A DNA stretch of 35,190 nt, from IMG/VR virus record IMGVR_UViG_3300050821_005564, positions 1-35,190 of that record, one strand, 5' to 3'. Below are positions 17,483-24,340 of the stretch, piece after piece. The notes below the pieces were generated by a model. The model was not told the origin of the DNA. It made no database searches and was given only the letters and a program-made list of their open reading frames with translations. Both the position numbers and the translations under genes were made by a program. Within the stretch, counting starts at the first letter, position 1, and every line of letters begins with the position of its first letter. The DNA is from a virus.

Positions 17483-18402
17483 AACGACTTCTATTCCTAT
17501 TGCTGTGGGCTGGGCCACTGCTCGGCCAAACAATTACGACCCAGCCTGTTTCTCAGACAGTGCAGGTTGGCGCCGTGGCTACGTTCACAGTGACAGCGAG
17601 CGCTGGTCCATGCAGGTCATTTTGGCTCATCAACGGAGCAGGGCATTACGGCTCTGTAGCCTCAACGATTTCTTACTCGCTGCCTCCCGCCACCCTGGCG
17701 ATGAACGGCTGGCAAATTCAAGTAGAACTCTATGGCTGCGCCGGCGGCGGAGCGAATCTCAACTCCAACACCGTAACCCTGACCGTTACTCCGTCGGTCA
17801 CGCTCAGTTCCATAGCGATTACCACGCCTTCTCCGATCATCGGGATCGGGCAGACCGACTCGCTGACCGCTACCGGCAGCTACAGCGACGGCTCAACGCA
17901 GAACCTCACCTCTGCGGCTACGTGGGCTTCGAGCGCAGCTACTATAGCTTCGGCATCTGGCGGAACTGTCCTGGGCCTCACTCTAGGGACAACGAATGTA
18001 ACCGCGACGGTAGGAAGCTTGTCAGCTTCGACGACCGTTACGGTCGAACCCTCTTTGGGCATCACGTTCACGCCGACGAATGAAGACGGCACAATTCCTG
18101 TCGCGCAGCTGGTCGTCAATCAAATCGTGCTGAACTCCGATGGCACACAGACAGCAACGCCAGTCTTGACGCTGCCCGACCCTGGCGGCGCTACCAGCAG
18201 TTCGCTGCTCTACAATCCTGCGGTCCTGTACGATGCAATATTCTTTTTGAACAATCAATCGGTGGGGCAGCCGCTGGTATTTTCTCCGGTGCTGATGTCC
18301 GTTATGATGCCGAAGATCAAATCCATGAGTTACAGCGTGGTTTTATGCGTCTCCACTTGTCCGGCGGGAGCCATCAAGTCGATGAGCTTTGTGGCCCAAT
18401 GA
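17479..18402 (+). CDS. Secreted protein with Ig-like and Big_2-type domains
   Basis: The start at 17479 forms an ATGA overlap and gives a clean signal (M-K-R-L-L-F-L-L-L-W-A-G-P-L-L-G/Q, cut after residue 16). Residues about 18-104 look like an Ig-like domain (T-T-Q-P-V-S-Q-T-V-Q-V-G-A-V-A-T-F-T-V). Residues about 107-190 match the bacterial Ig-like group 2 pattern (L-S-S-I-A-I-T-T...G-S-Y-S-D-G-S-T-Q-N-L-T...T-V-T-V). The last 115 residues are a separate beta-like domain. Such domains mediate adhesion on cell surfaces and on virions. The product is 307 residues. Confidence 0.75.
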   Translation: MKRLLFLLLWAGPLLGQTITTQPVSQTVQVGAVATFTVTASAGPCRSFWLINGAGHYGSVASTISYSLPPATLAMNGWQIQVELYGCAGGGANLNSNTVTLTVTPSVTLSSIAITTPSPIIGIGQTDSLTATGSYSDGSTQNLTSAATWASSAATIASASGGTVLGLTLGTTNVTATVGSLSASTTVTVEPSLGITFTPTNEDGTIPVAQLVVNQIVLNSDGTQTATPVLTLPDPGGATSSSLLYNPAVLYDAIFFLNNQSVGQPLVFSPVLMSVMMPKIKSMSYSVVLCVSTCPAGAIKSMSFVAQ

Positions 18403-18701
18403 GACGCATCTCGCTAGTGCTGCATGTTCCGATCACGGTGGAAATCGACACCGATATGATTACCGCTGTTGATGGCAGCAAGATTTCCGGGATTCCTTTG
18501 ACGCACAGAGAGCGCCAGGTGCTGAATTTGGTCTGTCAAGGCAAGCAGAACAAAAACATTGCCGCCGAGCTGAATCTGTCGGTAAGCACCATCAAGTTTC
18601 ACATATCCAGCATCCTTGAAAAGTATGAATGTTCCGGCCGAGCGGAACTGGCTCTGCGGTTGCAGCCTTTAGTGACTGACACCACGGTGAGCGTCCAGTG
18701 A
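18399..18701 (+). CDS. LuxR-type (GerE) helix-turn-helix regulator
   Basis: The 100-residue protein starts in an ATGA overlap. Residues about 33-85 form a full LuxR/GerE DNA-binding domain: L-T-H-R-E-R-Q-V-L-N-L-V-C-Q-G-K-Q-N-K-N-I-A at the first helices, then L-N-L-S-V-S-T-I-K-F-H as the recognition helix, then I-L-E-K-Y. There is no receiver or signal-binding domain, only about 30 N-terminal residues of beta character. A free LuxR domain at the boundary of spike and lysis genes is a candidate late regulator of phage genes or a modulator of host transcription. Confidence 0.88.
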   Translation: MRRISLVLHVPITVEIDTDMITAVDGSKISGIPLTHRERQVLNLVCQGKQNKNIAAELNLSVSTIKFHISSILEKYECSGRAELALRLQPLVTDTTVSVQ

Positions 18702-19120
18702 CGCCACTAGAGTCCGGCCTCATTATCACGCTGTTTGGCGTGGCGTTTACGGCCATCATTGCTTTGCTGGTCAGGATGAACGTGAAGATCGATCAGCAAG
18801 GCCGGGACATCGGCGTTTTGCAGACGCAAGTCTCCCCGTTATGGGCGCGGGTGCAAGCGCAAATTTCGAGCGACCTCCACCACCCTCGGATACGTTACGC
18901 GGAGATGGATGGGCTGCTAGAGAAGCTGGAGGCGTTGACAATCACCCAGCGGGAACGGGACCGCCTGAAAGTGCTGCTCAATGAACGCGCCACTGACATG
19001 CACGAGGACATCACCGATGACCAACGGAAAAAAGCGAAACTGATGATTGATATCATGGAGTTTGCCTTGAACGAAGCAAAGGAAACGGATGAACAAAGCA
19101 GAACGACCCGGGGGATTTAA
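18698..19120 (+). CDS. Membrane-anchored coiled-coil protein
   Basis: The 140-residue protein starts at GTG in a GTGA overlap. One transmembrane segment lies at about residues 7-26 (L-I-I-T-L-F-G-V-A-F-T-A-I-I-A-L-L-V), followed by basic residues and a long charged helix. The basic residues after the segment suggest the helix faces the cytoplasm. It may act in lysis or as an envelope protein, but no holin or spanin family can be named. Confidence 0.7.
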   Translation: MTPLESGLIITLFGVAFTAIIALLVRMNVKIDQQGRDIGVLQTQVSPLWARVQAQISSDLHHPRIRYAEMDGLLEKLEALTITQRERDRLKVLLNERATDMHEDITDDQRKKAKLMIDIMEFALNEAKETDEQSRTTRGI

Positions 19121-19365
19121 TGATCGATTGGCATCAAGTGGGGCAGTTGTTCCTTACCGTGACAAGCCCAATCCTTCTTTACATGTGGCGCAACCGGGAC
19201 ATGGCCAAAGCCGAACAGCAAAAGAAGCATGAAGAAAACCAGCGATTGCTTGAAGAGATTAAAGCCGAGAGAGCGTGGCTGCCCGCGCATGGGCACGCCG
19301 AAAGAAGTGGTCCGTTATGCGCAGAGAACATTCGCACCGGCCCAGACAAGGGCAACCGTGGATGA
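19120..19365 (+). CDS. Small membrane protein with charged helix
   Basis: The 81-residue protein starts in a TAATG overlap. A single hydrophobic segment at about residues 7-22 is followed by W-R-N-R-D and a Lys/Glu-rich helix to about residue 52. The remainder is disordered-looking. Size and build fit a holin-like or lysis accessory protein, unproven. Confidence 0.6.
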   Translation: MIDWHQVGQLFLTVTSPILLYMWRNRDMAKAEQQKKHEENQRLLEEIKAERAWLPAHGHAERSGPLCAENIRTGPDKGNRG

Positions 19366-19520
19366 TGGAATGCCCGGTCTGCGGGAAACGGAAGCCTGAA
19401 GTCCAGCGGTACAGGAAAATCGGCGGACATGACTACCCCATAGGGTGCTTCGAGTGCGATGAGCGGGCCAAAGCAGCCTATAGAGCCGTTACGCCAAAGG
19501 ATAAGCGGAAGAAATCTTAG
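19362..19520 (+). CDS. Small zinc-ribbon protein
   Basis: The frame starts at the first of two ATG codons in an ATGA overlap and encodes 52 residues. Cys pairs C-P-V-C and C-F-E-C are spaced as in a four-cysteine zinc ribbon. The C-terminus is Lys/Arg-rich. A nucleic-acid or protein contact role is likely but unproven. Confidence 0.6.
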   Translation: MMECPVCGKRKPEVQRYRKIGGHDYPIGCFECDERAKAAYRAVTPKDKRKKS

Positions 19521-19589
19521 CCCTGAGAAAGCGAGGAGTGGCACACGTTGAGGGCGATGGCCTGGCGCTGTCGCCTTCTAAAAAGGCCG

Positions 19590-19769
19590 ATGAAAACTTA
19601 CCAGATAGTTTCGGACACCGGCGAGTTGGTGGCGATGCTGACTTGCGACGGGCTGCTTTTTGATTTTGACCATCAGCAAGAGCACGTCATCCCGGCGGAC
19701 GGTGTGCAAGCAGTGCGATTGATTTTAGGCGACGGCTTCAAAATGGAGGAATGTGCAGTTAACTCTTGA
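19590..19769 (+). CDS. Hypothetical small protein
   Basis: The 59-residue product begins at ATG (M-K-T-Y-Q-I). A TTG start at 19548 with a better GAGGAG site would add 14 basic residues; the choice is open. It has a strand-rich, acidic-middle sequence and no known family. It overlaps the next start by 17 bases. Confidence 0.55.
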   Translation: MKTYQIVSDTGELVAMLTCDGLLFDFDHQQEHVIPADGVQAVRLILGDGFKMEECAVNS

Positions 19770-20142
19770 GCGTTTCAATTTCACGGACAAGAGCACGATT
19801 GGCTCGCTGGCAATCGACGAAAAACCATTCTGCTGGACGCTAGAACTTCCGATTGGCGACGGTGGCCCCGGTAGCGCCATTCCTGCGGGAACCTACAAGG
19901 TGGTGACGTACCCCTCGCCAAAGTTTGGCAGGCTAATGCCCTTGCTTGTGGATGTGCCGGGGCGCAGTAACATCGAGATGCATTGGGGAAACTCTCCGGA
20001 GGATACCGACGGCTGCATTCTGCTAGGAAACTCAATGCCTGGCACGGATTACATCGGCAATTCCCGCATCGCTTTTGACGACTTTTGGGAGCAGGCGCAA
20101 GGCTCGATGGAGCGCGGCGAATGTGCTATCACGGTTAAATAA
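19753..20142 (+). CDS. DUF5675 family protein, candidate wall-active protein
   Basis: The 129-residue protein starts at GTG behind GGAGGA. It follows the DUF5675 pattern: F-T-D-K-S-T-I-G-S-L near residue 11, W-T-L-E-L-P, then A-I-P-A-G-T-Y-K-V near 42-50, S-P-K-F-G-R, and H-W-G-N-S-P-E-D-T-D-G-C-I-L-L-G near 76-92. The spaced His and the D-G-C-I element resemble the H...S-x-G-C-I-R signature of YkuD L,D-transpeptidases, which would suit peptidoglycan work. That link is inference. It sits among membrane proteins in the probable lysis region, where no classical endolysin is found. Confidence 0.75.
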   Translation: MQLTLERFNFTDKSTIGSLAIDEKPFCWTLELPIGDGGPGSAIPAGTYKVVTYPSPKFGRLMPLLVDVPGRSNIEMHWGNSPEDTDGCILLGNSMPGTDYIGNSRIAFDDFWEQAQGSMERGECAITVK

Positions 20143-20163
20143 ACTGTGCTATAAGGGAGCAGC

Positions 20164-20448
20164 GTGAGTTCCTTTGTAAATTTCATAGAAGCCCATCAAG
20201 TACTGGCGACGCTGGCGGCTGGGTACACGTGGAGCGCCTTTATCAGTGCCCTTCCCGCACCGCAAGCCACTTCCAGCATGTTTTACAATTTCGTTTTCAA
20301 GTTTCTGAACGTGCTGGCCGCAAACATCGCGCGCGCGCAGAATAGCAGCGTCGAAAAAAGCCCTAATTTCCAAGCTGCGTTGAACAAGCAAACAGACTTG
20401 GCGGGTCAAGCTCCCATCGCAGTGGTTATTCCACCGGCACAGCCATGA
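20164..20448 (+). CDS. Hypothetical protein with hydrophobic segments
   Basis: The 94-residue protein starts at GTG behind GGGAGCAGC. Residues about 12-30 and 38-55 are moderately hydrophobic, then a charged and Pro-rich tail follows. It could be a peripheral membrane protein of the lysis region. Family not recognised. Confidence 0.6.
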   Translation: MSSFVNFIEAHQVLATLAAGYTWSAFISALPAPQATSSMFYNFVFKFLNVLAANIARAQNSSVEKSPNFQAALNKQTDLAGQAPIAVVIPPAQP

Positions 20449-20720
20449 GCACCATAACCGATGTCATCACGGACAGAGAGTTTCAGGTCAGCTCGCAATT
20501 CGCTCACTTTTTTACGGCGGCTTATCTCGTTTCGCAGTGCGGGCGCTGGGGACACAAGGGATTAATTATCGGAGTAGTGGGAATGACCATTTGGGCGAGC
20601 TTGAAAGAAGGGGTTTACGATCATTATTGGGAATCGCCAGCCGATCGCGGTTCAAGCTGGCTCGATTGGTCTTTCTACATGCTAGGCACGCTGGCAGGAT
20701 TGCTCACGGGGTTTCGATGA
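20445..20720 (+). CDS. Small membrane protein
   Basis: The 91-residue protein starts in an ATGA overlap. Hydrophobic segments lie at about residues 18-32, 39-52 and 76-90, the last ending M-L-G-T-L-A-G-L-L-T-G-F-R. A W-E-S-P-A-D-R-G-S-S-W-L-D-W loop lies between the last two. It may be a holin or another envelope protein. The last codons are echoed, with synonymous differences, at the end of the following HNH gene. Confidence 0.65.
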   Translation: MSTITDVITDREFQVSSQFAHFFTAAYLVSQCGRWGHKGLIIGVVGMTIWASLKEGVYDHYWESPADRGSSWLDWSFYMLGTLAGLLTGFR

Positions 20721-21178
20721 ATTTACCGGAAGAGCGTTTCTGGAAGTATGTTTACAAGACGGATGGGTGTTGGTTCTGGATTGGAACCCTGTCCGCTAAA
20801 GGCTATGGGCAACTTCGCGTCGATGATTCTTGTATTTATGCCCATCATCTTTCCTATCGGATTCACTTCGGGGATTACGATGGAGGACTATGGATTTTGC
20901 ACAAATGCGATACCACGCCGTGCGTAAATCCGGAACATCTCTATGCAGGAACCAGAGCGCAAAATATACAGGATAAAATCCTGGCTGGTCATGCCAATGG
21001 GAAATCCTTTCAAACGCACTGCAAGCGAGGCCATGAACTTTCTGGTGACAATGTACGTTTTTATGGGCCAACTAAGAGTTATCGGGCCTGTAGAGCGTGC
21101 TTTCGTTTACATAATGCCAATCGTCGGGATTCTTACGGGATTCAGATAGAGGAGCAACATGACGAAGAAACAACTTGA
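20717..21178 (+). CDS. HNH homing-type endonuclease
   Basis: The 153-residue protein starts in an ATGA overlap. It carries the HNH_3 pattern: G-C-W-F-W-I-G, G-Y-G-Q, A-H-H-L-S-Y near residues 44-49, then L-H-K-C-D-T-T-P-C-V-N-P-E-H-L-Y-A-G-T near 64-82, where the His, Asn and His of the beta-beta-alpha-metal site lie. A second Cys/His cluster (H-C-K-R-G-H, C-R-A-C) near residues 100-130 may bind zinc. Such free-standing nucleases spread by copying themselves into related phages. It interrupts a block of membrane-protein genes. Confidence 0.85.
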   Translation: MNLPEERFWKYVYKTDGCWFWIGTLSAKGYGQLRVDDSCIYAHHLSYRIHFGDYDGGLWILHKCDTTPCVNPEHLYAGTRAQNIQDKILAGHANGKSFQTHCKRGHELSGDNVRFYGPTKSYRACRACFRLHNANRRDSYGIQIEEQHDEETT

Positions 21179-21392
21179 GAAGCATATTGAACAGCTTGAA
21201 AAAGAACTCAGCGAGTTAAAGTCTGCAATGCTCGCTTTTTCCTTGATACAGAAGGTGACATTCATTCCCCAACCCTACCCGGTCTACCTGCCACTGCCGC
21301 AGCCTGTTTACGGTCAGCAGCAGATTACTCCGTGGAGCCCACAAGTCTATCCGATCATCACCTGCCAAGCCACTTCCGGGAGGACGCAATGA
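21159..21392 (+). CDS. Coiled-coil protein with Pro/Tyr/Gln tail
   Basis: The 77-residue protein has a strong GAGGAG site and overlaps the HNH gene by 20 bases. Residues 2-25 form a Lys/Glu/Leu heptad coil. The rest is Pro/Tyr/Gln-rich and probably flexible. No family is recognised. Confidence 0.6.
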   Translation: MTKKQLEKHIEQLEKELSELKSAMLAFSLIQKVTFIPQPYPVYLPLPQPVYGQQQITPWSPQVYPIITCQATSGRTQ

Positions 21393-21772
21393 AAAGAACG
21401 GCAGTATTTGTACTTGCTCTTGCGCTATCGCTGTCTGGCTGCGCTGCGCAGAAAGTCCATCCAGGCGCAGCTAATAGCTTTGACTCGGCTGCGTATGATT
21501 CGTTGCTCGTGGCCCATTCGATCATAGAAACCACGAAGCAAGAACTCTCGACCAGCGCCACGTACCCGGCCAGCATCGCTCCAGGAGTGCGCAACACGCT
21601 CGCCTACCTGATCGACAGTTACGACGTGGCGCAAAGGGCGTACATGATCTATCATGCCGCAGCCATGAACGGCACAGCCACCACACAGCAATCCGACACA
21701 GTAAGCGCAACCCTCGCCGATGTGAGTGCCAAGACTACGGCCCTGACAGCGGCGAAGAACGGAAAGCCATGA
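21389..21772 (+). CDS. Lipoprotein, possible outer-membrane spanin
   Basis: The start at 21389 (ATGA overlap) gives a lipoprotein signal: M-K-R-T-A-V-F-V-L-A-L-A-L-S-L-S-G-C, with lipobox L-S-G-C and Cys at residue 18. The mature part is a helical Ala/Thr/Ser-rich domain of about 110 residues. Phage lipoproteins in the lysis block often are outer-membrane spanin subunits, but those are usually shorter and Pro-rich. A superinfection-exclusion lipoprotein is an alternative. Confidence 0.75.
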   Translation: MKRTAVFVLALALSLSGCAAQKVHPGAANSFDSAAYDSLLVAHSIIETTKQELSTSATYPASIAPGVRNTLAYLIDSYDVAQRAYMIYHAAAMNGTATTQQSDTVSATLADVSAKTTALTAAKNGKP

Positions 21773-22014
21773 GCACCGTACCAACATCAAGCCCGGCCCC
21801 CGCCGGCGGGACTTCCACGCTCAGCAACATCCTGAACATCCTAAACACCATTCTCCCGATCTTGGCGTCCATTCCCGGTCTTGGGCTGCCTATCCAGATC
21901 GAGCAGGCGTTTCAGAAGATATTCAGCAACGCGTTGGCAGCCTATGAGGCGCAGACTGGAAAGCCATTGGATTTGACTTTGATTCCGCAAGAGGCACAGC
22001 TTCCGCCGCAGTAG
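21769..22014 (+). CDS. Hypothetical small hydrophobic protein
   Basis: The 81-residue protein starts in an ATGA overlap. A Ser/Thr/Pro-rich start is followed by an amphipathic to hydrophobic stretch (I-L-N-I-L-N-T-I-L-P-I-L-A-S-I-P) at about residues 20-45 and a soluble helix. It could associate with membranes. Family unknown. Confidence 0.6.
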   Translation: MSTVPTSSPAPAGGTSTLSNILNILNTILPILASIPGLGLPIQIEQAFQKIFSNALAAYEAQTGKPLDLTLIPQEAQLPPQ

Positions 22015-22062
22015 TGTTGTTTGTCACAGACGCGCACCTCGCGCGAGAGAGAGGATAAGGCT

Positions 22063-22314
22063 ATGCACAGGATCAGCTTGCTGCTAGGGCAAGTCCGCTA
22101 CGGGTTCTATGGCCTGCATGGATTCCTGGGGGTAATTTTAGGACTGATTCTCTGCATTATCATCATCTGGGGGATTTGGTCGATCTTCGACATCATTGCC
22201 GCGAAGTTTGCTAAGCCGGAGATCGCCTGGATGTTTCAAATCCTAAGGATCATCCTCATCGTGGTAACGGTGGTGTGGTTCGTGAATCAGATTTTCGCGC
22301 TGGCATGGTTCTAA
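22063..22314 (+). CDS. Two-segment membrane protein, holin candidate
   Basis: The 83-residue protein is read from ATG at 22063 behind a GGATAAGG site; a TTG 42 bases upstream is possible but adds a charged stretch. Two strong transmembrane segments are seen at about residues 18-41 (L-G-V-I-L-G-L-I-L-C-I-I-I-I-W) and 57-80. A short loop between them carries two Lys. Size and topology fit a class II holin. No sequence family can be named. Confidence 0.65.
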   Translation: MHRISLLLGQVRYGFYGLHGFLGVILGLILCIIIIWGIWSIFDIIAAKFAKPEIAWMFQILRIILIVVTVVWFVNQIFALAWF

Positions 22315-22315
22315 C

Positions 22316-22816
22316 GTGAGCGTCCGCGGACTAAATGAGCAAGAGTGGAAAGAGATTGAACTACTCCGGGCTATCCTCGAAGAGCAACGCGACGTACTCA
22401 GAGCCACCCAGCAGAACGGCCAGAAACTAGATAAGATTGCCGAGTTGTTAGCGGCAGAAGCGCCAGAACCAGCAACACTCGGTCAAATCCTTCAAATTAT
22501 AGGAGATAAAGCAATGCCGATCACAGGAACCAAAGTAGGCGGGACAAGCACCTTTCAAGTTGTGTGGAATGGCGGAATGACGCCGGGCGCCGCGGTCGTT
22601 TGGACTTCGAGCGATCCCGGCCTAACACTCGTCACCGACCCGACCGACACGACAGGGAACACAGTGGACGCAACCGACGCGGTAGCCGACACGCTCACGA
22701 GCTATACCTTGACGGCGGCAGGCACGGCTTCGGACGGCACGGCTGTCACAGCGACGGCCACAGTGCCTTTGCTGACGACTCCGGCCACCGGCGGCGTCAT
22801 CAACCAGTTGGTCTAA
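22316..22816 (+). CDS. Coiled-coil plus Ig-like domain protein
   Basis: The 166-residue protein starts at GTG one base after the previous stop. Residues about 5-50 form a charged helix (L-L-R-A-I-L-E-E-Q-R-D-V-L-R). Residues about 65-155 form an Ig-like, Big_2-style beta domain (T-S-T-F-Q-V-V-W...V-V-W-T-S-S-D-P...L-T-A-A-G-T-A-S-D-G-T) where Thr and Asp dominate. There is no signal peptide. It may be a late structural or lysis accessory protein. Confidence 0.65.
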   Translation: MSVRGLNEQEWKEIELLRAILEEQRDVLRATQQNGQKLDKIAELLAAEAPEPATLGQILQIIGDKAMPITGTKVGGTSTFQVVWNGGMTPGAAVVWTSSDPGLTLVTDPTDTTGNTVDATDAVADTLTSYTLTAAGTASDGTAVTATATVPLLTTPATGGVINQLV

Positions 22817-22869
22817 TACAGGCTTGGTGGTGCGCCTAGCCAGCGCTAACGATCCAGAGGGGCCGAAGA

Positions 22870-23037
22870 ATGGCAATCACCGGTCACAACCGGTCCCTCT
22901 CGCCACCAATTCTTTCCATGACCGACCGCTACCCCACAGAAGTAGGCTATGGCTCGCCAGGCGAAGCTACAGTGCTCGTGAATCCGTGCTACAAGCCGCC
23001 ACCGGTCAAACCAGTGCCAGTGGCGCCAACCAGCTAA
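22870..23037 (+). CDS. Small Pro-rich protein
   Basis: This 55-residue frame is preceded by AGAGGGG. The codons encode a Ser/Pro/Thr-rich peptide ending in K-P-P-P-V-K-P-V-P-V-A-P-T-S. It lies at the end of the rightward late operon and overlaps the end of the convergent leftward operon by 32 bases. An ACCGGT-CACA-ACCGGT inverted repeat (22879-22894) sits inside it. Its reality is moderately supported by the ribosome site. Confidence 0.45.
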   Translation: MAITGHNRSLSPPILSMTDRYPTEVGYGSPGEATVLVNPCYKPPPVKPVPVAPTS

Positions 23038-23194
23038 CGAGCGGCTCAAGCTTGCGAGCAATTTCATGGAATTTTGTGGCCGTGACTATGCTTCCTGTGT
23101 TCTCAGCGTGGTGAGCATACGTTCTCGCTAACTCAACCAGCGCCTTCAGCGCCACTCGCAGCTCCGCTAGTCGCTCAGTGGGAGGAGCGGGCAT
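23006..23194 (-). CDS. Small helical protein, paralogue of the 23954-24340 protein N-terminus
   Basis: The 62-residue product starts with M-P-A-P-P-T-E-R-L-A-E-L-R-V-A-L-K. The protein encoded at 23954-24340 starts M-T-P-T-P-L-T-E-R-L-T-D-L-R-V-A-L-I, and the two genes share closely similar DNA over about 45 bases around the start. This suggests duplication inside the operon. It is the last gene of the leftward operon and its function is unknown. Confidence 0.6.
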   Translation of the reverse strand: MPAPPTERLAELRVALKALVELARTYAHHAENTGSIVTATKFHEIARKLEPLVSWLAPLALV

Positions 23195-23376
23195 CAAAAT
23201 TCTCCCATCGCAATATCTTGCTGCGACAAACGAACAACGTCTTCCGCTTCCTTGTAAGTCACTTGGAGGGCGTTCGATTCGATTGCCCGGTCGTCGCCAG
23301 CCTGATAGCGGCGCATCGCGTCTCGGTACGCCGAGCATATTTCTTCAAGTGCGGACAGTAACTTTTGCTTTGTCAT
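23194..23376 (-). CDS. Hypothetical small helical protein
   Basis: The 60-residue product begins at the ATG of M-T-K-Q-K-L-L, which has a GGGAG site 7 bases upstream; longer in-frame starts exist. It is charged and alpha-helical with no known motif. It overlaps the next leftward gene by one base. Confidence 0.55.
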   Translation of the reverse strand: MTKQKLLSALEEICSAYRDAMRRYQAGDDRAIESNALQVTYKEAEDVVRLSQQDIAMGEF

Positions 23377-23407
23377 CGGAATGCTCCCAGCTCCTTTGCT
23401 GAATCTC

Positions 23408-23638
23408 TCATGCATCGCATGTATAGCAACTCCCGAATCGACCTTCAACCTTGGCGCGTTCCAAGACCATGCGGCTTCCCCCTGGCTGCATCATCGGTCC
23501 TTTATGTAGCACGCTCACGCATTTTTGTTTCTGCCGCGTGCGCACCCAAACCATTGACCGACACTCGATTGTTTCATCGCCTCCACCATAGAGATACTCC
23601 AACGCGTCAAGTTCCTCGCCGGTCAGCGCCTCGCTCAT
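23408..23638 (-). CDS. Hypothetical small protein with two-Cys C-terminus
   Basis: The 76-residue product starts M-S-E-A-L-T-G-E-E-L-D-A-L-E-Y-L-Y-G and ends G-S-C-Y-T-C-D-A, with four Cys in total. Its translation start region is part of a 31-base direct repeat also found at the start of the 24337-24573 gene. Function unknown. Confidence 0.6.
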   Translation of the reverse strand: MSEALTGEELDALEYLYGGGDETIECRSMVWVRTRQKQKCVSVLHKGPMMQPGGSRMVLERAKVEGRFGSCYTCDA

Positions 23639-23661
23639 CGCTTGCGCTCCACCACTCGCGG
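23631..23661. repeat. 31-base direct repeat, copy A
   Basis: These 31 bases are identical to 24566-24596. On the minus strand they cover a GGAG ribosome site, the ATG and the first codons of the 23408-23638 gene. The pair marks duplication of a translation start region within the leftward operon. Confidence 0.9.
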
Positions 23662-23666
23662 GTCCG

Positions 23667-23987
23667 TCATGGCTTTTCTCTCTCCTTGGCTGGAGGCTGG
23701 GCTGCGGCAGCTATTGTTTCTAACGCTGGTTTGCCTGGCAGCTCCCTACTGGCTGGCGTGGACGGTGGGGCGTGATTTGGCCATGATGCCGTTAATCCCG
23801 TGAAAGTATGGTATTCATGCTGCCCTAGATGACCTTCTTGTAAGTTGCAGATGTACTTGTTCTTGTGACCACATAGGTCCGCTGGGGCGGGTCGGTCGCA
23901 CTGGCAATCAAGGAACATTTTGCCGCATCTGTCGCAACCCGGCGCGTTGACCGCTATTTGCCCGGGCTTGGCGTTGTCGAATGGCAT
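23667..23987 (-). CDS. Cys/His-rich small protein
   Basis: The 106-residue protein has C-D-R-C-G-K-M-F-L-D-C-Q-C-D near residue 18 and a C-G-H...Y-I-C...G-H-x-G-x-H-E-Y-H cluster near 39-61. Both are good zinc-binding patterns. A Pro/Ala-rich tail containing L-P-G-K-P-A follows, and the same hexapeptide and its 17-base DNA (23725-23741 and 24168-24184) recur in the next gene upstream in the operon. Function unknown; nucleic-acid or host-protein binding is plausible. Confidence 0.65.
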   Translation of the reverse strand: MPFDNAKPGQIAVNAPGCDRCGKMFLDCQCDRPAPADLCGHKNKYICNLQEGHLGQHEYHTFTGLTASWPNHAPPSTPASRELPGKPALETIAAAAQPPAKEREKP

Positions 23988-24340
23988 TGGATTCGTACCT
24001 CCTTTAATATATCCTTCGTTTTGAACGAAAGCTGTTCGTGCCCCGTCGCGCTGTCAAAGTCCACTTCAATCCAATCATCGCCTTCTTCGATTACGCTTAC
24101 TTCGCCGCGAACCCATACTTCATCGCCTTCCCGTAGCGGCTCCGCTGGCGCTGCCGTAGCCGCTGGGGCTGGTTTGCCTGGCAGGGAGTCGAGGCCGGAG
24201 ACGAGCGGGTATAGCGAAGCTACAAAGTCAGCAAGCTCATCAATCGAACGTGCTCCTAGCTGTGGATGGCGCTTGTACAGTTCTGTGATCAGCGCCACTC
24301 GCAGGTCCGTTAGTCGCTCAGTGAGAGGAGTCGGGGTCAT
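23954..24340 (-). CDS. Two-part protein: helical N-terminus and SH3-like C-terminus
   Basis: The 128-residue protein has a helical N-terminus (residues 1-50) paralogous to the 23006-23194 product. An L-P-G-K-P-A linker follows near residue 53. Then comes a beta domain (E-G-D-E-V-W-V-R-G-E-V-S-V-I-E-E-G-D-D-W-I-E-V-D-F) that looks like a small SH3 or KOW-like barrel. It overlaps both neighbours. Role unknown. Confidence 0.65.
   Translation of the reverse strand: MTPTPLTERLTDLRVALITELYKRHPQLGARSIDELADFVASLYPLVSGLDSLPGKPAPAATAAPAEPLREGDEVWVRGEVSVIEEGDDWIEVDFDSATGHEQLSFKTKDILKEVRIQCHSTTPSPGK

Noticed and set aside
19537-19662. GTG frame encoding about 41 residues overlapping the 19590 gene
   Set aside because: The GAGGA site abuts the GTG, leaving no proper spacing, and the frame ends inside the better-supported gene.
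20943-21149. Second plus frame inside the HNH gene as a gene
   Set aside because: HNH motifs run through the whole region in the other frame and this frame lacks a ribosome site; only its end is noted as a finding.
22879-22894. ACCGGT-CACA-ACCGGT hairpin as terminator for the late operon
   Set aside because: No T-run follows, the stem is only 6 bp and it lies within a possible small gene.
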